This document shows positions 7,032 through 16,438 of a stretch of DNA of 22,450 nt, in pieces. The DNA is taken from assembly GCA_024690695.1 (NCBI GenBank), contig JAILOS010000085.1, positions 1-22,450 of the forward strand, given 5' to 3'. The notes beneath the pieces were generated by a model that was not told the origin of the DNA, did not search any database, and saw only the letters and a list, made by a program, of their open reading frames with translations. A program made the position numbers and the translations under genes. Positions within the stretch are counted from its first letter, which is position 1. Every line of letters begins with the position of its first letter. Source of the DNA: Oscillospiraceae bacterium. Its GTDB lineage: Bacteria > Bacillota_A > Clostridia > Oscillospirales > Oscillospiraceae.

Positions 7032-10000
7032 ATGAGTAGAACCTGGAAGCGTTTGCTTTCCATCCTGCTCGCCGCGGCAATGGTCCTGTCCCTTGGCATC
7101 ACGGGCTGGGCGATTGACGACGGAAAGGGAGAAACCCCCGTCGTGACCTGGGAAAAGGTTGACGACAGCGTGCTCCCGCTCCGTCACGGCCGCGGAGAAG
7201 TGACCGAACTGGGAACGGAGGTTCCCGAATACGCGGACGATGAAGTCGTTCGTGTATCCATTGTTCTGGACAAGGCGTCCACCCTCGAGGTCGGCTATGC
7301 CACCAGAGGGATCGCGGAAAACCCCGCCGCCATGTCCTACCGCGAAGGCCTGAGGAGCGAGCAGGATGCGCTCGCCAGCCGCATCTCGGCTGAAGCTCTG
7401 AACGGCCGGGAGCTCGACGTCGTCTGGAACCTGACCCTGGCGGCAAACATCATTTCCGCCAACGTGCAGTACGGACAGATCGAGGCGATCAAGGACGTCC
7501 GCGGCGTTAAGGACGTGGTTCTTGAAACCCGTTACGAGCCGCAGGTCGCTGAGTCCTCCGATTCGCCGATGATGGGCGTCGCCGCCTCGATGACCGGCGG
7601 CCAGATGGCCTGGGCCGAGGGCTACACCGGCGCGGGCATGCAGGTCGCCATCGTCGACACCGGCGTTGACACCGACCACCAGTCCTTCGACGCGGGCGCC
7701 TTTGAATACGCGATCGAAGAGACCGGCAAGGAGGTCGAGCTGCTGACCGAGGAAGACGTCGCCGCCGTTCTGCCCAGGCTGAACGCTGCGAGCCGCTATT
7801 CGCTCACTGCGGCCGATCTCTACCTGAACGCGAAGATCCCCTTCGCTTTCAACTATGTTGACAGAAGCCTTGACGTGACCCATGACAACGACACGCAGGG
7901 CGAGCACGGCTCTCACGTCGCCGGCATCGCGGCGGCCAACCGCTTCATCCCCGACGGGGAAGGCGGCTACGTCGCGGCGCTTGATTCGGTGAAGACCCAG
8001 GGCGAAGCTCCCGACGCCCAGATCATTGCGATGAAGGTCTTCGGCAAGGGCGGCGGCGCGTACGATTCCGACTACATGGTCGCCATCGAGGACGCCATCA
8101 TGATCGGCTGCGAAGCGATCAACCTGTCTCTGGGCTCCGGCGTCGCCGGCAGAGTCACCAACGCCACCTACGCCGATATCCTCGACAGCTTCGAGGCCAG
8201 CGACACCGTGGTTGTGATGAGCGCCGGCAACAGCGGCTACTGGGCTGAGAGCTCCTTCCTCGCCGACATGGTCGGCACCGGCTACCCCTACGGTGAGGAC
8301 AAGTACTTCGACACCGTCGGCAGCCCCGGCTCCTACACCAACACCCTCGCCGTCGCCTCCGTTGATAACGACGGCCAGACCGGCGGCTACCTTGAAGCCT
8401 ACGGCGCAACGGTCTTCTATGCCGAGACCAGCGGCTACGGCAACGAGCCCATCAGCACCATCGCCGGCGAGCACGAGTACGTGCTGCTCGACGGTCCCGG
8501 CGTTGACGACAACGATCACGTCGGCGCCGAAGGCGACGGCTTCCTGGCTCTCGGCTCCGATATCGTCAGCGGCAAGATCGCCATCTGCTACCGCGGATCT
8601 TCGTCCTTCTTTGCGAAGGCCAACGCCGCCGCGGCCCAGGGCGCGATCGGCGTCATCATCATCAACAACCAGGCCGGCGTCATCAACATGAACCTGACCG
8701 GCTACAACTACAGCGCGCCGGCCGTCTCCATTCTGAAGACTGACGGCGACGCCATCAAGGCCCAGTCCGAGAAGGTTACCACCGAGGGCGACCTTGAGTA
8801 CTACACCGGTACGCTGAACGTTTCCGACAGCATCGCCACCGTCGTGTACGGCAGCGACTACTACACGATGAGCAGCTTCTCGTCCTGGGGCGTTCCCGGC
8901 GACCTGAGCCTGAAGCCCGAGATCACGGCGCCCGGCGGCAGCATCTACTCCGTCTTCGGCTCCAGCCGCACGCAGGACAACGTTCCGCAGGGCGGCTCCG
9001 ACAAGTATGAGCTGATGTCCGGTACCTCCATGGCGGCGCCGCAGGTCACCGGCCTGTCCGCGGTCGTGGCCCAGTACGTCAAAGAGAACGGGCTCGACGC
9101 GAAGACCGGTCTGACCGTGCGTCAGATCACCCAGAGCCTGCTGATGTCCACCGCCAGCCCGATGATCGACGCCAACAGCGGCTGCTACTACCCCGTGATG
9201 CAGCAGGGCGCGGGCCTGGCCAACGTGGCGGCTGTCGTCAGCGCCAAGTCCGTCCTGACGGTCAACGGCGGCAATCCCAAGAGCAGCGACGGCAAGGTCA
9301 AGGTCGAGCTCGGCGAGCTGGACCGCGAGGATCCCTCCTTCACCGTGAACTTCAACCTGAAGAACATCACGGACGAGGCGGTCACCTATGACCTGAACGC
9401 CGACTTCTTCACGCAGGATTACTTTGCGTACTACGTTTTCAGCACGGGCGGTCAGCGCGTCGGCATCACCTACTACGGCGACACCTACGCTGTGCCGCTG
9501 GCTTCCGCGGTCAGCTGGAGTGTGAACGGCGTGCCTTACGCCCCGATCACCGACCTCAGCTATGACTTCGACGGCAACGGCCTCGTCAACGTGGCCGACG
9601 CGCAGGCGCTGCTCGATTACACGGCCGGTCTGCGTGAGATCGCGAACCTTGAGAACGCCGACTTCGACGAGGACGGCGACGTCGACACCCACGACGCGCA
9701 GCTCGCGCTCGTCGCCTTCGGCAAGGCCAGCGCGACGGTCGAGCCCAACGACGAGATCAATATTGTCGCTTCCGTGAAGCTTCTCGATATCGAAGACTAC
9801 GACCTCAACGGCGCTTACGTCGAAGGCTACGTCTTCGCCACCGAGATCGACACCGGAGACGGCGCGATCGGTGTGTCTCACTCCATCCCGGTGCTCGGCT
9901 TCTACGGCAACTGGACCGACAGCACAATGTTTGACCACGGCGGATACCTCAACTACATCTACGATCTGGGTGATTACACCCCGTACCTGGCTGTCAACAC

Positions 10001-13000
10001 CGACCTCGGCGGTCTCGGCAGCTCCGCCAACTACCTGAAGAGCTACATCCGCACGGATACTGCCGGCGATCAGTGGTACATGGGCGGCAACCCGGTCTAC
10101 CGGGATGACGAGTACATTCCCGAGCGCGACGCGATGAACGCCGCCGACACCCTCAGCTCCGTCGAGTACACGCTGATCCGCAACGCGGCCGGCGGCCGTC
10201 TCACGGTCACCGACGAGGACGGCAACGAGCTGTTCCACAAGGACATCGGCCCCGAGTACTCCGCTTACTACTACGTGAACGGCGCTACCTGGCGGAACAC
10301 CTACAACACGAAGGATATCGGCTTCAAGCCCGAGGGTCTCGAGGACGGCACGGTTCTGACCGCGACCCTGACGATGGCTCCCGAGTACTACGTCGACGAT
10401 CTGGGCAATATCGACTACGAGGCTCTGGGCGATGGCGCGTCCTACTCCTTCAGCTTCCAGATCGACAGCACGGATCCTGTCCTGGAGGACGTCGATATCC
10501 ACTACAGCATGGAGAAGGGCGGCTTTGACAAGATCACCCTCAAGGCCTCCGACAACCAGTACATTGCCGGCATGTGGCTGTGCAACGAAGACGGTGATTC
10601 GCTGCTTGACTTCGGTCCCGATTACGAGGCCGAGCCGGGCGCCGTGACCGACTTCACCTTCGATCTCACCGAGGCTTACGAGTCTCTGGCTGATATCGAC
10701 GAGCATCTCTTCATCGAGATCTACGACTACGCGGCCAACCGCAGCGTCTACAAGATCAACCTCAACGCACAGGAGCTCAACGGCGACCTGGTCCTCACCG
10801 TCGATCCGGCTGAGGCCCGCGTCCTGAGGGGCAACACCACGAAGCTGACGGTTACGGCCGAGCCCTGGGGCGCCTCCGAGAAGGTCACCTGGACCTCCTC
10901 CGACGAGACGGTCGCCACCGTCAATGAGAACGGCGTTGTGACCGGCGTCGGCGTCGGCACGGCCACGATCACCGCGACCTCCGAGTTCAAGCCCGATGTC
11001 ACCGCGAGCGCCGAGATCGAGGTCTTCACGATCCCGACGACGCTGGTCGGCGGTCTGCAGGATGAAAACGGCGTTCCGCTGGTCTTCATGTGGGATGTCG
11101 AGAACGACGACACCTGGCTCTACGCGGGCGGTCTGGAGCACAGCATCACCGCGATGTCGTACGACTGGAACACTGACGACGGCGAGTTCGTCTACCAGCA
11201 GGATGACGGCGGCTACATGTACAAGGTCAGCCTGAACGATCTGGAGGCGAAGGAAGCTTCCGAGGCTACGACCGCCTTCGGCGCGCCGATGGAAGACATT
11301 GACTTCCCGTTCGTCACGAACATGCTCAACGGCACGCACATGGCCTTTGCCGTTGCGGAAGGCTACCTGCTCTTCGCCAACGACATCATGGAGAACACCT
11401 TCAACAGAGGCTACAACCTCTCCCCCTACCTCAACAACTACACCGGCGCTTCCCAGTTCGTCGCGATCGCCTGGGCCGGCGCGATGAGGGATGACGACAA
11501 CAACCTCGACGGCGATTATCTGATGCTGCTCGACAACGCCGGCTACCTCTGGCTCCTCAGCTACGGTTCCGAAGGCCTTGATCTGTACAACTTCTTCGAC
11601 ACGGGTCTCGGCACCAGCTTCCCGTTTGTCGACGAAACCACCGGCAACTCCCTGCTGATGGGCGACGACGGCGAGTTCTACCTCGCGCACTTCAACGGCT
11701 CGACCAGCGAGATCTACCAGCTGCCCTACAACAGCGCCACCGGCGAATTTGAGTCGATCCGCATCGGCGACGTCGGACCCGACGTGTGGCCTGCCGCCAT
11801 CTTTATGGCCGCTGTCAACCAGCCGGGGGATCCGGAAGGCACCGATTCCTTCAGAGAGCCCGCCTTCGCGAAGGATACCGCGATGGTCAGCAGCATCGAC
11901 GAGGTCGAGCTGTACGCTGCCGAGAAGGAGAATGAGGACGCCCCGATCGCCGTTCTCGACGAGGACGATCTGATCATCCTCGAGCCGGTCGGCGGCCTGA
12001 ACGCCGCTCCCGAGAACGCCCCGATCGTCCGTCCGCAGACCATCGGCACGGAGAATCCGGCCGTCCAGAAGATCGAGCTGACGGCTGACGAAGACACCAC
12101 CAACGGCCTCTACATCTTCGAGTACGACGCCGAGAACCTCAACTTCGACGGCTATGAGACCTTCACGGCCTACAAGTCCGTCAACATCGAGGACGGCAAG
12201 GTCACCTTCGCCTACATGGACGAAGAGGCGATCCCGGCCGGCACCAAGCTCGCCGTGTTCACCTTCTCCGTGAAGGACGACGACAAGGCCGGCAAGGTCA
12301 TCATCACCACGCAGGAGATCAACGAGAAGAATCCCGCGGGCGTTCCCGCGACGGTCGTCATCGTCGGCAACGGCGAGCTGCCCGAGGAGCCCTTCCCGGT
12401 CCTGACCGAGGCCTTCAACAGCGCCACCGGTGTGCGCGTCAGCTGGAACGCCCTTGAGGGCTTTGACAGCTATCGCGTCATGCGCAAGAACATCACCGAG
12501 GGCGTCGACGAGACCGAGTGGAGCGTGATTGCCGAGACCACCGAGCTGACCTACATCGACACCACGGCCAAGTCCGCCAGCCGCTACACCTACACGGTTC
12601 AGGCCTTCAACAGCGAGAGCGGTCTGGAGAGCGGCTGCGACGAGGTCGGCCGTACCTGCACCTACATCGCCAGAGCGGAGATCACCAGCCTCGAGAGCAG
12701 CTTCGACGGCGTGGTCATCACCTGGAACAAGCCCGCCGGCGCGAAGAACTTCCGCGTCTTCCGTCAGGATGAGAACGGCAAGTGGATCGCCATCGCCGAC
12801 GTGGAAGGCACGACCTTCACCGATCCCGAAGCGCGTGTCGGCGTGAAGACCTGGTACACGGTCCGCGCGATCACGATGGCCGGCGACATGTACATCAACT
12901 CCTACAACGCGACCGGCCACAGCATCAAGCGCGCTCCGATGCCGAAGCTCACCGAGGCCTTCAACAGCGCGACCGGCGTGCGCGTCAGCTGGGAGGGCGT

Positions 13001-13481
13001 GGAGCAGGCTGCGAGCTACATCGTCCTGCGCAAGAACGTGACGCTTGGGGAGACTGAATGGCACGTTGTCGGCGAGACCGAGGACGTCACCTTCATCGAC
13101 AAGACGGCCAAGTCCTCCAACCGCTACACCTACACCGTGCAGCTCGTTGAGGAAGACGGCACCGTGCGCGAGGATCTGCGCGACGAGACCGGCCGCACCT
13201 GCACCTACATTGCGAAGGCGGACATCACCTCGCTGAAGAACGAGGATGACGGCGTGAAGATCGAATGGACCGTTCCCGCCGGCGCCAAGAACTTCCGCGT
13301 GATGCGCAAGACCGCCGACGGCAACTGGCAGGTCATCGCCGAGGTCATGGGCTCCGAGTTCACGGATACCACGGCTGAGAGCGGCGTGAAGTACTGGTAC
13401 ACCGTCCGTGCGATCACCCTCGACGGCAAGATGTGCATCAACTCCTACAACTCCTTCGGCTGGAGCATCACCAGAAGCTGA
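7032..13481 (+). CDS. giant secreted S8 subtilisin-like protease (lactocepin/C5a-peptidase type)
   Basis: This is a 2149-residue secreted serine protease. Residues 1-27 are a signal peptide (MSRTWKRLL, hydrophobic core, GWA). A propeptide to about 180 follows. The catalytic triad is Asp209 (VAIVDTGVD), His292 (GEHGSHVAG) and Ser666 (SGTSMAAPQVTG), with oxyanion Asn400 (SAGNSG). A PA insertion spans about 482-600. After an Fn3-like region comes a dockerin-like pair of Ca-binding loops (about 845 and 877, DFDGNGLVN and DFDEDGDVD). A Big_2 domain lies at about 1253-1333, a propeller-like segment to about 1620, a cohesin-like segment at 1672-1772, and two 182-residue Fn3-pair repeats from 1788. 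No LPxTG or SLH anchor is seen, so it may be released or held by its modules. It probably degrades extracellular protein or host substrates. Leader and terminator indicate a monocistronic unit. Confidence 0.9.
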   Translation: MSRTWKRLLSILLAAAMVLSLGITGWAIDDGKGETPVVTWEKVDDSVLPLRHGRGEVTELGTEVPEYADDEVVRVSIVLDKASTLEVGYATRGIAENPAAMSYREGLRSEQDALASRISAEALNGRELDVVWNLTLAANIISANVQYGQIEAIKDVRGVKDVVLETRYEPQVAESSDSPMMGVAASMTGGQMAWAEGYTGAGMQVAIVDTGVDTDHQSFDAGAFEYAIEETGKEVELLTEEDVAAVLPRLNAASRYSLTAADLYLNAKIPFAFNYVDRSLDVTHDNDTQGEHGSHVAGIAAANRFIPDGEGGYVAALDSVKTQGEAPDAQIIAMKVFGKGGGAYDSDYMVAIEDAIMIGCEAINLSLGSGVAGRVTNATYADILDSFEASDTVVVMSAGNSGYWAESSFLADMVGTGYPYGEDKYFDTVGSPGSYTNTLAVASVDNDGQTGGYLEAYGATVFYAETSGYGNEPISTIAGEHEYVLLDGPGVDDNDHVGAEGDGFLALGSDIVSGKIAICYRGSSSFFAKANAAAAQGAIGVIIINNQAGVINMNLTGYNYSAPAVSILKTDGDAIKAQSEKVTTEGDLEYYTGTLNVSDSIATVVYGSDYYTMSSFSSWGVPGDLSLKPEITAPGGSIYSVFGSSRTQDNVPQGGSDKYELMSGTSMAAPQVTGLSAVVAQYVKENGLDAKTGLTVRQITQSLLMSTASPMIDANSGCYYPVMQQGAGLANVAAVVSAKSVLTVNGGNPKSSDGKVKVELGELDREDPSFTVNFNLKNITDEAVTYDLNADFFTQDYFAYYVFSTGGQRVGITYYGDTYAVPLASAVSWSVNGVPYAPITDLSYDFDGNGLVNVADAQALLDYTAGLREIANLENADFDEDGDVDTHDAQLALVAFGKASATVEPNDEINIVASVKLLDIEDYDLNGAYVEGYVFATEIDTGDGAIGVSHSIPVLGFYGNWTDSTMFDHGGYLNYIYDLGDYTPYLAVNTDLGGLGSSANYLKSYIRTDTAGDQWYMGGNPVYRDDEYIPERDAMNAADTLSSVEYTLIRNAAGGRLTVTDEDGNELFHKDIGPEYSAYYYVNGATWRNTYNTKDIGFKPEGLEDGTVLTATLTMAPEYYVDDLGNIDYEALGDGASYSFSFQIDSTDPVLEDVDIHYSMEKGGFDKITLKASDNQYIAGMWLCNEDGDSLLDFGPDYEAEPGAVTDFTFDLTEAYESLADIDEHLFIEIYDYAANRSVYKINLNAQELNGDLVLTVDPAEARVLRGNTTKLTVTAEPWGASEKVTWTSSDETVATVNENGVVTGVGVGTATITATSEFKPDVTASAEIEVFTIPTTLVGGLQDENGVPLVFMWDVENDDTWLYAGGLEHSITAMSYDWNTDDGEFVYQQDDGGYMYKVSLNDLEAKEASEATTAFGAPMEDIDFPFVTNMLNGTHMAFAVAEGYLLFANDIMENTFNRGYNLSPYLNNYTGASQFVAIAWAGAMRDDDNNLDGDYLMLLDNAGYLWLLSYGSEGLDLYNFFDTGLGTSFPFVDETTGNSLLMGDDGEFYLAHFNGSTSEIYQLPYNSATGEFESIRIGDVGPDVWPAAIFMAAVNQPGDPEGTDSFREPAFAKDTAMVSSIDEVELYAAEKENEDAPIAVLDEDDLIILEPVGGLNAAPENAPIVRPQTIGTENPAVQKIELTADEDTTNGLYIFEYDAENLNFDGYETFTAYKSVNIEDGKVTFAYMDEEAIPAGTKLAVFTFSVKDDDKAGKVIITTQEINEKNPAGVPATVVIVGNGELPEEPFPVLTEAFNSATGVRVSWNALEGFDSYRVMRKNITEGVDETEWSVIAETTELTYIDTTAKSASRYTYTVQAFNSESGLESGCDEVGRTCTYIARAEITSLESSFDGVVITWNKPAGAKNFRVFRQDENGKWIAIADVEGTTFTDPEARVGVKTWYTVRAITMAGDMYINSYNATGHSIKRAPMPKLTEAFNSATGVRVSWEGVEQAASYIVLRKNVTLGETEWHVVGETEDVTFIDKTAKSSNRYTYTVQLVEEDGTVREDLRDETGRTCTYIAKADITSLKNEDDGVKIEWTVPAGAKNFRVMRKTADGNWQVIAEVMGSEFTDTTAESGVKYWYTVRAITLDGKMCINSYNSFGWSITRS
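9543..9731 (+). other. dockerin-like module inside the subtilase
   Basis: This segment encodes two calcium-loop/helix repeats, DFDGNGLVNVADAQALLDY and DFDEDGDVDTHDAQLALVAF, 32 residues apart. The layout is that of a type I dockerin, which binds cohesin domains. It is internal (residues about 838-900), whereas dockerins are usually terminal. Confidence 0.7.
12393..12938 (+). repeat. Fn3-pair repeat, copy 1 (182 codons)
   Basis: Copy 1 of an in-frame tandem duplication. Landmarks are LTEAFNSATGVRVSW, TAKSASRYTYTVQ, GRTCTYIA, PAGAKNFRVFR and WYTVRAIT. Each copy contains two Fn3-like domains. Confidence 0.85.
12939..13478 (+). repeat. Fn3-pair repeat, copy 2 (180 codons, reaches the C-terminus)
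   Basis: Copy 2 begins exactly 546 bases after copy 1. It repeats LTEAFNSATGVRVSW, TAKSSNRYTYTVQ, GRTCTYIA, PAGAKNFRVMR and WYTVRAIT, with the variable loops diverged. The protein ends inside the last strand (GWSITRS). Confidence 0.85.
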
Positions 13482-13519
13482 GCGCTTCCGCTCCGACTGA
13501 AAACCGCATCAAAACCAGG

Positions 13520-13550
13520 CTCCCCTGCCCGCAAGGGCAGGGGAGTTTTT
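13520..13550 (+). terminator. strong terminator after the subtilase gene
   Basis: A perfect 11-bp GC-rich stem (13520-13530 with 13535-13545), a GCAA tetraloop and five T residues form a textbook intrinsic terminator. Confidence 0.9.
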
Positions 13551-13616
13551 CGCGCCCTCCGCAGCCGGCCGGGATCGCGCCCGAATCGGCCGGCGCACTT
13601 GTTCACAAAATAGTGG

Positions 13617-13646
13617 TTGATGCGGCGGCTTGCGCTGTGATAGTAT
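13617..13646 (+). promoter_or_regulatory. promoter of the kinase-HtrA operon
   Basis: TTGATG (13617-13622) and TAGTAT (13641-13646) are spaced by 18 bases, about 36 bases before the GTG start. A TATAGA three bases further along could serve instead as the -10 box. Confidence 0.45.
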
Positions 13647-13682
13647 AGACGCAGAAAACGAAGTCGGATCGGGGATCGTAGC

Positions 13683-15119
13683 GTGAAAAGTATTTATCTG
13701 CGCAATTTCGTCGCGACCGCGCTGATGGTGACCGTGTGCTTTCTCGTGGTCGCCGGCGCCTTTATCGGCATCGGCCGCGGCTATGTGCTCAACGAGTATC
13801 AGGACAACATGAACAGCTGCGCCGACGAGGTCGTGCGCCTGACCTGCGCGATCTCGCGCGGCGAGGGCATCAACAGCTGGGCGCTGAGCATGAACCTCAG
13901 CTCCCTGGCCAACAGCACCGGCAACCATATTTTTCTGACCGATCCGGAGGGCACGGTCATCACCTGCTCCGACCGGACCATGCTGTGCGACCACCTCGGC
14001 AAAAAGCTGTCCGACGCGGTGATGGCGCCGCTGGAGGAGAGCGGAAGCCTCAGAAAGCTCAGCGATCTCGGCGGCTTTTACGGCAAGGAGCGCTTCGTAT
14101 GCGCGAAGGAGATCCGGGATGAGGACGGCACGCTGATGGGCTACGTGTTCGTCAGCAACGCCATTGACAACATCCTCGGCGCCTGGTCCGCCTTCCTCAG
14201 CATCGCGGCGGTCGTCTCGCTGGTCGTCTTCGGCCTCGCGCTGCTGATGAGCCTGCTGTATTCCAAGCGCATGGCGCGGCCGCTGGATGAGATGGCCGCC
14301 GCCTCCCGGAAATTTGCGCGCGGCGATTTCTCCGTGCGCGTCCGGCAGGAGGACGACCCCACCGACGAGATGGGCGCGCTGATCGAATCCTTCAACAAGA
14401 TGGCGGATTCGCTGGAGAGCGCGGAGGCGCGGCGCAGCGAGTTCATCGCCAACATCTCCCACGAGCTGCGCACCCCGATGACGACGATCGCCGGCTTTGC
14501 CGACGGGATCCTGGACGGGACGATCCCGAAGGAAGAGGAGGAGAAGTACCTGCGCTCGATCCGCGACGAAACGCGGCGGCTGAGCCGGCTCGTGCGCGAC
14601 ATGCTGGACGTGTCGCAGCTGCGCGCCCGGGCGACGGACGCCTCGCACCGGCAGGTTTTCGACCTGACGGAGCTGATTTTGCAGACGATGCTCTCCTTCG
14701 AGGCGCGGGCGACGAAAAAGGATCTGGACGTCGATCCGCAGATGCCGGACGACCCGATCCTGGTCTTCGCCGACAGAGACGCCATCACGCAGGTGATCTA
14801 CAATCTGATCGACAACGCGGTGAAATTTGCCGCGCCGGGCACCTGCATCACGATCCGTCTTTCAAAGGAAAACGGAAAGGCGCTCTTCTCGGTGAAGGAC
14901 TGCGGCGAGACGATCCCGCCGGACGATCTGCCCTTTATCTTCGACCGCTTCCACAAGTCCGACCGCTCGCGCAGTCTGGACAAGGACGGCGTAGGACTCG
15001 GGCTGTATCTGGTCAAGGCGATCATCAACGCGCACGATGAGGACATTGCGGTCAAAAGCGAGGACGGCGTGACGGAATTCGTGTTCACGCTCGCTTTGGC
15101 GGAGGAGAAACAAAGATGA
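13683..15119 (+). CDS. membrane sensor histidine kinase
   Basis: This 478-residue sensor kinase has a membrane segment at about 8-31, an extracytoplasmic sensor domain (33-165) of the double-Cache/PAS-like size, and a second membrane segment at 167-193. HAMP follows to about 245, then a HisKA domain with phospho-acceptor His260 (ISHELRTP). The ATPase domain has an N box NLIDNAVKFA (374-383), a G1 box DCGETI in place of the usual DxGxGI, an F box FIFDRFHKSDRSRS and a G2 box GVGLGL. It begins with GTG and a weak ribosome binding site. Its stop overlaps the HtrA start (ATGA), so both are translated together. No response-regulator gene is adjacent, which is unusual for this kinase type. It probably senses an envelope state and signals to a regulator encoded elsewhere. 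Confidence 0.9.
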   Translation: MKSIYLRNFVATALMVTVCFLVVAGAFIGIGRGYVLNEYQDNMNSCADEVVRLTCAISRGEGINSWALSMNLSSLANSTGNHIFLTDPEGTVITCSDRTMLCDHLGKKLSDAVMAPLEESGSLRKLSDLGGFYGKERFVCAKEIRDEDGTLMGYVFVSNAIDNILGAWSAFLSIAAVVSLVVFGLALLMSLLYSKRMARPLDEMAAASRKFARGDFSVRVRQEDDPTDEMGALIESFNKMADSLESAEARRSEFIANISHELRTPMTTIAGFADGILDGTIPKEEEEKYLRSIRDETRRLSRLVRDMLDVSQLRARATDASHRQVFDLTELILQTMLSFEARATKKDLDVDPQMPDDPILVFADRDAITQVIYNLIDNAVKFAAPGTCITIRLSKENGKALFSVKDCGETIPPDDLPFIFDRFHKSDRSRSLDKDGVGLGLYLVKAIINAHDEDIAVKSEDGVTEFVFTLALAEEKQR

Positions 15120-16360
15120 ACGAAAACGAAACGCAGGCGAAGAAAAGCTGGTACGAGCCGGCGCCGGTCCGGACGGAGAAGCCCGTCGAATCGAAAAAGA
15201 AAAAACGCGGCTGGATCTATCCGCTGATCGCGCTGCTGATCGTCGGGACGATCGTCGGCCTTTCGCTGATCTTCCGCGACACCTCGCCGAAAGCGGCCCC
15301 CGTCCCGTCCGACGACTCGGACAGCGTGGAGGACTTCTTCAAAAAGGTCTACGCGGCGACGGAACGGGAGACGCTGAACGTGAATATCCCCAGACTCGAG
15401 GAGAAGCTGAGCTTCAGTCTCGAGCTCGAGCCGCGCGGCGGAGAGAAGCTCACGGCCGAAGAGCTGTACGCGCGCTGCTCGCTCTCGGTCGTCGCCGTCA
15501 CGGCCAGCAAGGGCGGCAAGCCGTACAGCTGGGGCAGCGGCGTCATCCTCTCGGCCGACGGGCTGATCCTGACGAACACCCACGTCATCAATAACTGCGA
15601 CGGGGCCACGGTGCTGCTGACCGACGGACGGGAGCTGGAGGCGAAGCTGGTCGGCGCGGATATGATCACGGATCTGGCCGTGCTGAAGATCGAAGCGCGG
15701 GATCTCCCGGCCGCCCGCTTTGGCGACAGCGCGGAGGCGGTGGTCGGCGAGGAGGTCTTCGCGATCGGCAATCCTCTCGGCGAGAGCTACCGCCTGTCGA
15801 TCACGAACGGCATCCTGTCCGGCATCGACCGGGACGTGAACTACAACAACCGCACGATGACCCTGCTGCAGACGAACGCGGCGCTCAACAGCGGCAACTC
15901 CGGCGGCCCGCTGTTCAACGCCTACGGGCAGGTGATCGGCGTGACGAACATGAAGATCGTCGCCCCGGCGGAGGGCGTGGAGGGCATCGGCTTTGCGATC
16001 CCGAGCGGCACGGCGGAGACGGTCGTCCGGGCGCTGCTGACGGACGGCAAGGTCGTCGGCCGGCCCGCGATCGGCATTACGGTCGGCCCGATCCCGGATT
16101 CCGAGTCCGGGAAGGAGGGAATGCCGGAGGGCCTCTATATCTCCGAGGTGGCCACAGGCTCCGACGCGAAGGCGAAAGGACTGAAAAAGGGCGATATCCT
16201 CGTCGCGGTCAACGGCGAAGCGATGACGGAGCTCGACCGGCTCAAGGAGATCAAGGACGCCTGCGCCGTCGGCGACGAGCTGCAGTTCACGGTCTGGCGC
16301 GACGGAGAGACCTTTGAGGTCGCCGTCCGCATCGTGGACGTCAACGAGGTCTACGGCTGA
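15116..16360 (+). CDS. membrane-anchored HtrA/DegP-type serine protease with PDZ domain
   Basis: This 414-residue protein has a cytoplasmic N-terminus rich in Lys, a single membrane anchor (about 33-53) and a linker. A trypsin-like domain follows with His156 (TNTHVINN), Asp186 (ITDLAVLKI) and Ser262 (NSGNSGGPLF), and a PDZ domain at about 325-405 (SEVATGSDAKAKGLKKGDIL). It probably acts outside the membrane in protein quality control or processing. The start overlaps the kinase stop by ATGA, indicating translational coupling. A long shared hairpin terminates the transcript. Gene-name choice among htrA, htrB and degP is not possible from this window. Confidence 0.92.
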   Translation: MNENETQAKKSWYEPAPVRTEKPVESKKKKRGWIYPLIALLIVGTIVGLSLIFRDTSPKAAPVPSDDSDSVEDFFKKVYAATERETLNVNIPRLEEKLSFSLELEPRGGEKLTAEELYARCSLSVVAVTASKGGKPYSWGSGVILSADGLILTNTHVINNCDGATVLLTDGRELEAKLVGADMITDLAVLKIEARDLPAARFGDSAEAVVGEEVFAIGNPLGESYRLSITNGILSGIDRDVNYNNRTMTLLQTNAALNSGNSGGPLFNAYGQVIGVTNMKIVAPAEGVEGIGFAIPSGTAETVVRALLTDGKVVGRPAIGITVGPIPDSESGKEGMPEGLYISEVATGSDAKAKGLKKGDILVAVNGEAMTELDRLKEIKDACAVGDELQFTVWRDGETFEVAVRIVDVNEVYG

Positions 16361-16374
16361 GCTGCGGCGGCGGC

Positions 16375-16422
16375 GATAACGAAAAACGGAACGGTTTCAA
16401 ACCGTTCCGTTTTTTCGTTATC
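16375..16422. terminator. bidirectional terminator between HtrA and SGNH genes
   Basis: A near-perfect inverted repeat of 23 and 24 bases (16375-16397 with 16399-16422, one unpaired T) has A-tracts on the left and T-tracts on the right, so it can end transcription from both strands. It lies between the two convergent genes. Confidence 0.85.
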
Positions 16423-16438
16423 TGTTTGTTTGAAAAAA

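Noticed and set aside
7011..13064. 2017-codon open frame antisense to the subtilase
   Set aside because: Its length follows from strong GC3 codon bias of the real gene; the translation is Val/Gly/Asp-rich with no recognisable domain, while the plus frame has a signal peptide and a complete catalytic triad.
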